Origin: Oscillospiraceae bacterium
GTDB lineage: Bacteria > Bacillota > Clostridia > Oscillospirales > Ruminococcaceae
Length of the DNA stretch: 64,000 nucleotides
Reading direction: 5' to 3'
Assembly (NCBI GenBank): GCA_017399765.1
Contig: JAFQBH010000037.1
Location: 1 to 64,000, forward strand
The notes beneath the pieces are model-generated. The model was not told the DNA's origin. It made no database searches and saw only the letters and a list, made by a program, of their open reading frames with translations. Shown in pieces: positions 50,157 through 56,937 of the stretch. Each line of letters opens with the position of its first letter. The stretch's first letter is position 1. The position numbers were made by a program, and so were the translations under genes.

Positions 50157-50612
50157 GCCTCCCTTGCCTAAAGGGAGGTGTCAGCCGGAGGCTGACGGAG
50201 GGATTCCTTCACAAATTCATCGATGAATCTGCAGATTCCCTCAAAATTATGATTTATCTCACCGTTTGGAATTCTCAAAACGGTCAAATCACGTTTTTCA
50301 ATATGTTCGGTCCGGATTTTATCTTTCAAAAGTCCGTCCTTAGTATAATGCTGACTTCCGTCAAGTTCAATTACAAGCCTTGCTCTGTGGCAATAAAAAT
50401 CGGCAATGTAATTATCAATTATTTTCTGGCGAAGAAAACGGACGGGATATCCTTTCAGAAAATCGTACCAAAGATGTTTTTCTTCTTTGGTCATATTTTT
50501 TCGGAGTTCTTTTGCATTTTCTGTTAATTTCGGATTATGTTTCCTTTCCATAAAAAAGAATCCCTCCGTCATTTCCTTACGGAAATGCCACCTCCCTTTA
50601 GGCAAGGGAGGC
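50157..50612 (-). mobile_element. REP/DUF559 unit 3 (between dgt and dnaG)
   Basis: A 456-bp unit with matching ends: left GCCTCCCTT..AAGGGAGG, stem TCAGCC/GGCTGA, GACGGAGGGATT (50157-50205), right the same outer repeat inverted with stem CATTTCC/GGAAATG (50559-50612). The outer arms form terminal inverted repeats of more than 20 bp. It begins 6 nt after the dgt stop codon. This is the best-preserved unit. Confidence 0.83.
50168..50551 (-). CDS. DUF559 endonuclease-domain protein (intact copy)
   Basis: A 127-residue DUF559 family nuclease, nearly identical to the copy at 47927-48316 from residue 20 on: LRKNMTKEEKHLWYDFLKGY, then the catalytic block DFYCHRARLVIELDGSQHY and HIEKRDLTVLRIPNGEINH. 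The ATG at 50551 is used because an upstream in-frame extension would merely translate the REP arm. The last residues (ESLRQPPADTSL) and the stop are encoded in the left REP arm. No ribosome binding site of the usual strength is visible before it (GAAACATAATCC is downstream; AAAAAAG upstream), so expression may be low or coupled to dgt. Confidence 0.88.
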   Translation of the reverse strand: MERKHNPKLTENAKELRKNMTKEEKHLWYDFLKGYPVRFLRQKIIDNYIADFYCHRARLVIELDGSQHYTKDGLLKDKIRTEHIEKRDLTVLRIPNGEINHNFEGICRFIDEFVKESLRQPPADTSL

Positions 50613-50618
50613 TTCCTT

Positions 50619-51617
50619 TTATTCCCTGCTCCAGCCTTTGGGAACAAAGAAATCGTTATAGAGTTTAATGGCGTAACGGTCGCTCATTCCGCTGATGTAA
50701 TCGCAAACCGCTCTGTCGAGTCCGTCGCGCATTGCAATCGCCTGATATTCCGCCGGAAGAGCGTTTGCGTTTTCGAGGAAAAATTCATAAAGCGCTTTAA
50801 CAAGTGCTTCCGCCTTGTGCTCCTGGGATTTTGCAATCGGGTTTGTGTAAACCGCGGAGAACATGAATTCTTCAAGAAGCTTACTTGCTGCGGCAACTTC
50901 CGGAGCCATTTTTATGTCGCCGTCTGAATTTTCGATAACGGAGGTTATCATTTTTGCAAGGCGCGGGGTTGCGCCGTTTCCGAGGATTTCCCTAACTTCC
51001 GCCGGAACGGCTTCTTCGGTAAGAACTCCGGCGCGGACTGCGTCCTCATAATCGTGATGAGCATAGGCGAAATGGTCCGCCAGCTTTACGATTTTTCCTT
51101 CCGGAGTGTCCGCTTCTTTTCCTTTGGTGTGACAAACGATTCCGTCCCTCACTTCATAAGTAAGGTTAAGACCGTTTCCGTCCCTTTCAAGGATATCAAC
51201 AACGCGAAGGCTTTGTTCGTAATGGCGGAAACCGCCGGGAGCAACTTCGTTAAGAGCTCTTTCGCCTGCGTGACCGAAAGGGGTGTGCCCAAGGTCGTGC
51301 CCGAGGGCTATTGCCTCGGTCAGGTTTTCATTAAGGCGGAGAGCAACCGCCATTGTTCTTGCAATCTGGGCAACTTCAAGAGTATGGGTAAGGCGGGTGC
51401 GGTAATGGTCGCCTTCCGGGCTGAGGAAAACCTGGGTTTTATGCATAAGGCGGCGAAAAGCCTTGCAGTGGATAATTCTGTCCCTGTCCCGCTGAAAATC
51501 CGTTCTTATCCCGTCGGATTCAAGAGGAAAAAGTCTGCCTTTTGTTTCTGCGGAAAGGGTCGCCATTGGCGAAAGGGTTTCGCGCTCAAGTTTTTCTGTA
51601 ATTTCGCGGATATTCAT
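50619..51617 (-). CDS. dgt: Deoxyguanosinetriphosphate triphosphohydrolase-like HD protein
   Basis: A 332-residue HD-domain dNTP triphosphohydrolase. The metal site is seen in RTRLTHTLEVAQIARTMA (His of the first motif), LGHDLGHTPFGHAGERAL (the HD pair) and LADHFAYAHHDYEDAVRAG. It begins LERETLSPMATLSAETKGR and RDRDRIIHCKAFRRLMHKTQVF, as in the Clostridial Dgt-like family. It hydrolyses dNTPs to deoxynucleoside and triphosphate. First gene of the dgt-dnaG-rpoD group, with GGAGGCGG before the ATG. Confidence 0.94.
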   Translation of the reverse strand: MNIREITEKLERETLSPMATLSAETKGRLFPLESDGIRTDFQRDRDRIIHCKAFRRLMHKTQVFLSPEGDHYRTRLTHTLEVAQIARTMAVALRLNENLTEAIALGHDLGHTPFGHAGERALNEVAPGGFRHYEQSLRVVDILERDGNGLNLTYEVRDGIVCHTKGKEADTPEGKIVKLADHFAYAHHDYEDAVRAGVLTEEAVPAEVREILGNGATPRLAKMITSVIENSDGDIKMAPEVAAASKLLEEFMFSAVYTNPIAKSQEHKAEALVKALYEFFLENANALPAEYQAIAMRDGLDRAVCDYISGMSDRYAIKLYNDFFVPKGWSRE

Positions 51618-51697
51618 CTTCTGCCGCCTCCTTTTTTAAAAAAATTTGTCTTACATATACTATATACGCCGAATTTTGCAAAAAACCTTCTTTTTAA

Positions 51698-52141
51698 TTA
51701 ATAAAAAGAAAATTTATTTGCAAAACAGCCTTCCCAGAGGGGAAGGTGCCAAGTGAAACGAGGCGGAAGAGGGATTTTACCAAGCCTTTGTTTCACATTC
51801 AGGTCAATATAAACGCAGGAATTTTCAAAATTACGGTCAATGTCCTTGTTCAGAAAACGAAGAACCATTATTCCGCAACTTTCAAGATATTCCGTACGTT
51901 CTTTATCGTATTGTATTGATTCGGAAGTGTAATGTTGGGCACCGTCAATTTCAACGGCAAGTTTTGCCTTTCTGCAATAGAAATCAACGATGTAATTTCC
52001 AATCACAACCTGATGTCTGAAGGAAATTTCGTATGAATTCAGAAAATCATATCACAAATGCCGTTCTTGCGGTGTCATATTTTTTCTGAGTTCGTGAGAA
52101 TTACTGCGCAGATTTTTATTTGCTTCGTAATTTCTTGGCAT
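51698..52141 (-). pseudogene. DUF559 endonuclease pseudogene (nonsense codon)
   Basis: The frame starts at the ATG at 52141 (MPRNYEANKNLRSNSHELRKNMTPQERHL) and is open except for TGA at codon 30 (52054-52052), exactly where the intact copies have the Trp of HLWYDFL. After it the catalytic block IGNYIVDFYCRKAKLAVEIDGAQHY is intact. The C-terminus (IPLPPRFTWHLPLWEG) is again encoded by the REP arm, but here it reads through to a stop beyond it at 51698. A restart at an internal ATG would lose the N-terminal helix. TGA is used as a true stop elsewhere in the window, so recoding is unlikely. Confidence 0.85.
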
Positions 52142-52197
52142 TACAATCCCTCTTTCGTCACAGCCGCCGGCTGTGCCACCTTCCCCTCTGGGAAGGC
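51728..52197 (-). mobile_element. REP/DUF559 unit 4 (between lepA and dgt)
   Basis: A 470-bp unit with ends GCCTTCCC..GGGGAAGG..GGAAGAGGGATT (51728-51776) and AATCCCTC, GCAGCC-like stem, CCTTCCCC..GGGAAGGC (52145-52197). It abuts the lepA stop codon (52198) with no gap. Its nuclease is more distant in sequence from the other three. Confidence 0.8.
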
Positions 52198-54003
52198 TTA
52201 GTCATCGTCCAGTTTGAGCACAGCCATGAATGCTTCCTTCGGAAGCTCGACGGAACCTATGCGGCGCATTTTCTTTTTACCTTCCTTCTGTTTTTCAAGA
52301 AGCTTTTTCTTTCGGGAAATATCGCCGCCGTAACATTTCGCAAGAACGTCCTTGCGGAGCGCCTTGATGGTTTCTCGGGCGATGATTTTTCCGCCGATAG
52401 CCGCCTGTACCGGAACTTCGAAAAGCTGGCGGCTGATGTTGTCGCGGAGCCTTTCAACAATTTTTCTCGCTCTGGGATAAGCGTTATCCGCAAAAACGAT
52501 CATGGAAAGGGCGTCAACCGGGTCGCCGTTGAGAAGAATATCCAGTTTTATAAGTTTGCTTGCTCTGTAACCGCAGGGTTCATAGTCAAAGGAAGCGTAA
52601 CCTCTGGTGCGGCTCTTGAGAGCATCGAAAAAGTCATAGATAATTTCACCGAGGGGAAGTTCATAATGGACTTCGCAGCGGTCAGCCTCGAGATAATGGG
52701 TGTCCTTATAAATTCCGCGCCGTTCCTGACAAAGCTCCATAATGCTTCCGATATATTGGGTGGGAGTGAAAATCGAAGCCCTGACGTAAGGTTCTTCGGT
52801 GGAATCAATGGTTGCCGGGTCGGGATAGTTTGTGGGGTTGTCGAGCTCAAGAATGCGTCCGTCGTTGAGATGAAGTTTATAAACAACGCTGGGCGCGGTG
52901 GTGATAAGGTCAAGGTTATATTCTCTTTCAAGACGCTCGAGAATAACTTCCATATGGAGAAGTCCGAGGAATCCGCAGCGGAAACCAAAACCGAGAGCGG
53001 CGGAAGTTTCCGGCTCAAAATGGAGGGAAGCATCGTTGAGAGTGAGTTTTTCAAGAGCATCGCGGAGGTCGCCGTATTTTGCGCCGTCGAGAGGATAGAT
53101 ACCCGCATAAACCATCGGGTTGACCTTTTTATAACCGGGAAGAGCCTCTTCCGCCGGGTTTTCCGCAAGGGTGACCGTGTCGCCGACGGCGGTATCCGCA
53201 ACGGTTTTGATGGAAGCGGTGATATAACCGACTTCGCCGGCTTTGAGAACTCCGCTGGGAACAAGCCTTGTTGCGCCCATATAACCGACTTCAACAACGT
53301 CGAATTCCGCGCCGGTTGCCATCATCTTGATTCTGTCGCCGGAATGGAGTTCGCCGTCAACAACGCGGACATAAACGATTACTCCGCGGTAGCTGTCATA
53401 AATGGAGTCGAAGATAAGCGCTTTGAGCGGAGCTTCGTCGTTTCCTTCCGGAGCGGGAATTCCCGCGACAATCGCTTCAAGAACGGAATGTATGTTAACG
53501 CCGGTTTTTGCGGAAATCTGCGGTGCATCAAGAGCGGGAATTCCGATGATATCCTCGATTTCGTGGGCAACTCTGTCCGGGTCTGCCGCAGGAAGATCGA
53601 TTTTATTGATTACCGGGACGATTTCAAGGTTGTGGTCAACCGCAAGATATGTGTTCGCAAGAGTCTGGGCCTCAACGCCCTGAGAAGCGTCAACAATGAG
53701 AACCGCGCCTTCACATGCGGCAAGAGAACGGGAAACCTCATAGTTGAAGTCAACGTGTCCGGGGGTATCGATAAGATTGAAGACATAGTTGTTTCCGTCG
53801 TCGGCTTTGTAATCAAGACGGACTGCGCGGGATTTGATGGTGATTCCGCGTTCACGTTCGATATCCATATTATCCAGAAGCTGTTCTTCCATTTCGCGGG
53901 GGGTTACGGCTTCGGTGTTTTCAAGGATTCTGTCGGCAAGGGTAGATTTGCCGTGGTCGATATGTGCGATTATACAAAAGTTTCTTATGTTGTCATTCGG
54001 CAT
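52198..54003 (-). CDS. lepA: Elongation factor 4 (LepA)
   Basis: A 601-residue translational GTPase. G1 is [15 protein letters not shown], the switch region [14 protein letters not shown]3 [11 protein letters not shown]4 [14 protein letters not shown]; the EF-G-like domains III-V follow, and the LepA-specific C-terminal domain ends with [38 protein letters not shown]. It acts on ribosomes, by back-translocation or in initiation. The ATG at 54003 is used because [19 protein letters not shown] is the family start; a GTG five codons upstream overlaps the AGGAGGTG. Confidence 0.97.
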   Translation of the reverse strand: MPNDNIRNFCIIAHIDHGKSTLADRILENTEAVTPREMEEQLLDNMDIERERGITIKSRAVRLDYKADDGNNYVFNLIDTPGHVDFNYEVSRSLAACEGAVLIVDASQGVEAQTLANTYLAVDHNLEIVPVINKIDLPAADPDRVAHEIEDIIGIPALDAPQISAKTGVNIHSVLEAIVAGIPAPEGNDEAPLKALIFDSIYDSYRGVIVYVRVVDGELHSGDRIKMMATGAEFDVVEVGYMGATRLVPSGVLKAGEVGYITASIKTVADTAVGDTVTLAENPAEEALPGYKKVNPMVYAGIYPLDGAKYGDLRDALEKLTLNDASLHFEPETSAALGFGFRCGFLGLLHMEVILERLEREYNLDLITTAPSVVYKLHLNDGRILELDNPTNYPDPATIDSTEEPYVRASIFTPTQYIGSIMELCQERRGIYKDTHYLEADRCEVHYELPLGEIIYDFFDALKSRTRGYASFDYEPCGYRASKLIKLDILLNGDPVDALSMIVFADNAYPRARKIVERLRDNISRQLFEVPVQAAIGGKIIARETIKALRKDVLAKCYGGDISRKKKLLEKQKEGKKKMRRIGSVELPKEAFMAVLKLDDD

Positions 54004-54112
54004 TGTTAAAAAAAGCACCTCCTGTGCAAATTATACCAGTTTATATTTTACCACCCTTTAATATAGATATCAAATATTTTTTATAATATTATAAGGAAAT
54101 TTTTAAAAAATT

Positions 54113-54498
54113 CTTTCCCGGAGGGCAGGCTCCCTTGTGCAAAGGGAGCTGGCAGCGAAGCTGACTGAGGGATTGTCAACCCTGTCCCACGAATAACAGG
54201 CGGATAATATTTGCCCCTACAAATAAAATAGCCTTCCCTTGGGGGGAAGGTGGCATTTGCGAAGCAAATGACGGATGAGGGGCATAATTCTGTTCTATTA
54301 AAAACGGGCGTATAATCTCCGCCCCTACAAATAAAAAAGCCTCCCCTATCAGGGGAGGTGGATTTCGCCGAAGGCGAAAGACGAAAGGGTGGAAACCAAC
54401 ATCAACTCCCACCGCAATAAAAATCCCTCCTCCACCATCTTCGATGGTCCCCCTCCTCCTCCGAGGAGGTAAAAACTCGGGCGGATAATATCCGCCGC
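54113..54498. repeat. Array of REP-like units and second-family palindromes
   Basis: The 594-nt spacer between lepA and the gene at 54613 is almost entirely repeats. REP units: 54113-54174 (GGCTCCCTT..AAGGGAGC), 54231-54281 (CCTTCCC..GGGAAGG, GACGGATGAGGGG), 54339-54391 (CCTCCCCT..AGGGGAGG, GACGAAAGGGTGG) and, inverted, 54423-54469 (ATCCCTCCTC..CTCCTCC..GAGG). Between them lie GGCGGATAATATTTGCCCC (54199 on), GGGCGTATAATCTCCGCCCC (54305 on) and GGGCGGATAATATCCGCC (54479 on), the first two followed by TACAAATAAAA. No gene seen. Confidence 0.85.
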
Positions 54499-54612
54499 GC
54501 AATATTTGAACGGACCTTCCTGACAATTGGTTATCCACGTTCTTGTATATCCGACCGGGTTGTGATAACATAAAGCTGGTTAAACAAACTTGAATCACCC
54601 GGAGGACGAACA

Positions 54613-54984
54613 ATGCTTTTCAAAAAAGGTTCGGGCTGGAAAGCCTGTTTCAACAGCGACAGCGGAAGATATTTCGGCGAATACGGCGGAATGCAGGATT
54701 ATCATCTTTTTGAGATAACAAAAGAAATATTCGAGAAACTCGATAAAAAAATGCGGGAGAGCGAAGCGGGAAGCATTATGCACGAAGGAAGACACATGTA
54801 TATGTCCGTGAATGACCGCTGCGGACCGCCCTATACAATTGTTTTCGATGATGATTATGAAAAACTTTGTCCCTGGGCAGACGTTATAAAAAGCGGAAAA
54901 GTCTGGCCGGACGAACTGACCGATGCGGCGGAAAAATTGTTGGAATCCGAAAAGGGAAGCCGCAAACCGAAAAATGAAGAATAA
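54613..54984 (+). CDS. Unknown small soluble protein
   Basis: A 123-residue cytoplasmic protein, no family recognised. It is aromatic- and charge-rich (GWKACFNSDSGRYFGEYGG, YHLFEITKEIFEKLDKKM, RHMYMSVNDRCGPPYTIVFDDDYEKLCPW) with a Lys/Glu-rich helical tail. There is no signal peptide or membrane segment. CCGGAGGACG precedes the ATG and a fair promoter (TTGTAT, 17 bp, TAACAT) lies around 54543-54571. A strong terminator follows at once. It looks like a real, single, stand-alone gene. Confidence 0.75.
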   Translation: MLFKKGSGWKACFNSDSGRYFGEYGGMQDYHLFEITKEIFEKLDKKMRESEAGSIMHEGRHMYMSVNDRCGPPYTIVFDDDYEKLCPWADVIKSGKVWPDELTDAAEKLLESEKGSRKPKNEE

Positions 54985-54990
54985 AAAAAG

Positions 54991-55025
54991 CCGGACTGCA
55001 AATTTGCAGTCCGGTTTTATTTTTT
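54991..55025. terminator. Bidirectional terminator
   Basis: CCGGACTGCAAA and TTTGCAGTCCGG form a 24-nt perfect palindrome (54991-55014) with A and T runs on either side, between two convergent genes. Confidence 0.92.
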
Positions 55026-55034
55026 GCGGATGTA

Positions 55035-55469
55035 TCAGTCGTAATGAACGATCATATATTTTCCGATGATGGGAAGATCCTTTGCCTGACCCTTAAAGGC
55101 ACGAACGATTCCCATAACCATGAAAACAACGCAGGCAACGGAACCGATCACTGCGGCGATCCAGCCGAGGAAGGGGATTATTGCAACAAGACCGCAGAGA
55201 ATTCCGAAGATATAAAGGATAATGCTCTGGTTGATGTGATAGCGAAGGAATTTTGAATTGGGTTCAATAAGAAGCCCAAGGATAACAAAGAGAAAGCTGA
55301 GATAGCAAAGAGCCGAAAGAATGTTGGTTCTTCGGATATCCTCTTCCTCGAACATTGCGGTGTGGTCGGTTTCGTCCGGAACGTTGGTCTTGCCGAGAAC
55401 CGGTTCTCCGCAGGTGGGGCAATAGTGGTCATTTTCGGGAATCTGGGTTCCGCATTTTGGACAGAACAT
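55035..55469 (-). CDS. Zinc-ribbon membrane protein, DUF4870-like
   Basis: A 144-residue protein. The N-terminal zinc ribbon has two CxxC pairs (MFCPKCGTQIPENDHYCPTCGEP); after a linker come three transmembrane helices (ILSALCYLSFLFVILGLLI, SIILYIFGILCGLVAIIPFLGWIAAVIGSVACVVFMVMGIV) and the phrase NSKFLRYHINQSIILY, typical of DUF4870/Tic20-like proteins. The physiological role of the family is unclear. GGAGGCG is the ribosome binding site. Confidence 0.85.
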   Translation of the reverse strand: MFCPKCGTQIPENDHYCPTCGEPVLGKTNVPDETDHTAMFEEEDIRRTNILSALCYLSFLFVILGLLIEPNSKFLRYHINQSIILYIFGILCGLVAIIPFLGWIAAVIGSVACVVFMVMGIVRAFKGQAKDLPIIGKYMIVHYD

Positions 55470-55567
55470 AGTAAAACGCCTCCTTCTTTATTTTACGATT
55501 TTATGTTAGCACAGCGCCGAAAAACACGCAAGATTTCCAGCAGAAAATTAATAAAATGTTAAGAAAA

Positions 55568-55599
55568 AGGGCTCCTTTTCAAAACGAAAAGAAGCCCTT
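55568..55599 (-). terminator. Terminator after threonine aldolase
   Basis: AGGGCTCCTTTTC and GAAAAGAAGCCCT form an imperfect stem of about 13 bp with T run on the minus strand. Confidence 0.82.
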
Positions 55600-55612
55600 C
55601 GGAACGGATTTT

Positions 55613-56701
55613 TTATTTGCCGATATAGTTTTTGACAATTCCGGCGCAGGCTTTTTTGATGAACCATTCGGAAAGGTCGGCAATGGCGTCTTCGGTGGTT
55701 GCGCAGGAAGTTACGATTCTTACTGCCCAGTTTCCGTCGGGAAGTCTTGCCTGGATAAAGCAGCCGTAAGTGTCGGAAAGTTCCTGACCGAGTTCGCCGG
55801 GAACAAGAACGAAGATCTGGTTGGTCTGGAATTCGCAGTAAAGTTCAAATCCCGCCTGTTTGATCGCCTCAACGATTCTTGCGGCGCAGTTGTTCGCATA
55901 TTTTGCCATTTCGAAATAAAGTCCGCTTTCAAGAGCTTCCTCAAACATTGCGCCGACTACAAAGCCTTTTGCAAGCATAAAACCGCGCTGTTTGATAAGC
56001 CAGCGAAGGTGATCCGCAACAACGGGATCGGTGAGAACAAGGGCTTCGCCGAAGAGAAGGCCGTTTTTGGTTCCGCCAAGATAAAAACCGTCGGTAAGTT
56101 CGCCGAGGTCTTTAAGGGTAACGTCGTTTTCCGGAGCCATAAGAGCGGAAGCAAGTCTTGCGCCGTCAACGAAAAGTCCCATTCCGTTTTTGTGGCAATA
56201 TTCGGAAAGTGCGGTGATTTCAGCCTTGCTGTAAATGGTTCCGAGTTCGGTGGACTGGGAAATATAAACAAGTTTCGGAACAACCATGTGTTCGCTTTCA
56301 AAAACTCTGAAAACGGGTTCGATTATTTCGGGAGAAAGCTTTCCGGAAGCATCGACGGGAATGGTAATGGCTTTTCTTCCGGCATATTCGATGGAACCGG
56401 TTTCGTGAACGTTGATGTGGCCGGTGTCCGCGCAGATAACAGCTTCATAACTGTTGCGGAGGAAAGCGGAAATTGCAAGAACGTTGGTTGCGGTGCCGCC
56501 TGCGGTGAAGGCAACGGTTGCATCCGGGGTTCCGCAAAGTTCGCGGATTTTGTTTGCGGCAGCTTCGGAATGTCTGTCCTCGCCGTAAGGGGTGTTTGTT
56601 TCGTAAGCAAGTTTAAGGATTTTTTCGATTATCTGGGGATGTGCGCTTTCGGAATAATCGTTCCGGAAGCTGAATTTATCAACATTAGTTCCGCTGTACA
56701 A
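55613..56701 (-). CDS. Threonine aldolase family PLP enzyme
   Basis: A 362-residue fold-type I PLP enzyme of the low-specificity L-threonine aldolase / beta-eliminating lyase family: it cleaves threonine to glycine and acetaldehyde, or a related amino acid. Blocks: FSFRNDYSESAHPQIIEKI near the N-terminus, NTPYGEDRHSEAA, FTAGGTATNVLAISAFL, INVHETGSIEYAGRKA, GLFVDGARLASAL and the PLP Lys in FYLGGTKNGLLFGEAL. The start is TTG at 56701, with AGGAGGT 10 nt upstream; earlier in-frame ATGs add about 56 non-homologous residues and lie beyond the ribosome binding site. Confidence 0.9.
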   Translation of the reverse strand: MYSGTNVDKFSFRNDYSESAHPQIIEKILKLAYETNTPYGEDRHSEAAANKIRELCGTPDATVAFTAGGTATNVLAISAFLRNSYEAVICADTGHINVHETGSIEYAGRKAITIPVDASGKLSPEIIEPVFRVFESEHMVVPKLVYISQSTELGTIYSKAEITALSEYCHKNGMGLFVDGARLASALMAPENDVTLKDLGELTDGFYLGGTKNGLLFGEALVLTDPVVADHLRWLIKQRGFMLAKGFVVGAMFEEALESGLYFEMAKYANNCAARIVEAIKQAGFELYCEFQTNQIFVLVPGELGQELSDTYGCFIQARLPDGNWAVRIVTSCATTEDAIADLSEWFIKKACAGIVKNYIGK

Positions 56702-56840
56702 TGTAAAATTACCTCCTGTGGTGGAATATAAAAACAGTATAGCACAGGTTGTTTTTGTTTTAAAGACAGTTTTTAAAAATTTTTTCTTCGCTTTCGTCAT
56801 TTTAACATAAAAACCGCCTGTTATTTCTACATATTCGGCG

Positions 56841-56870
56841 TTGCAAAACAACAGCCGGTGGTGATACAAT
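56841..56870 (+). promoter_or_regulatory. Probable promoter of the glycogen operon
   Basis: TTGCAA (56841-56846), 18 bp, TACAAT (56865-56870), about 68 nt before the glgB ATG; GAAAGGAGAAC is the ribosome binding site. Confidence 0.55.
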
Positions 56871-56937
56871 AGTATATATATAAGTACGTGATAAAATCTG
56901 CTTTATAAAAGCCGGTTAACCACGAAAGGAGAACTCA

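Noticed and set aside
50552..50647. N-terminal extension of the unit 3 nuclease to an upstream ATG
   Set aside because: The extra 32 codons are just the translated repeat arm and are not shared with unit 2; the ATG at 50551 aligns with the other copies.
52052..52054. TGA in the unit 4 nuclease as selenocysteine or Trp recoding
   Set aside because: The intact copies have Trp there, no SECIS-like hairpin was apparent, and TGA serves as a normal stop elsewhere in the window (for example 1318-1320).
52120..54009. A 629-codon open frame antisense to lepA
   Set aside because: It mirrors the codon bias of lepA, has no ribosome binding site or recognisable domain, and lies wholly inside a certain gene.
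54113..54498. Possible CRISPR array
   Set aside because: The repeats are palindromic REP units of variable stem and irregular spacing, some inverted; there are no unique spacers of constant length and no cas genes.
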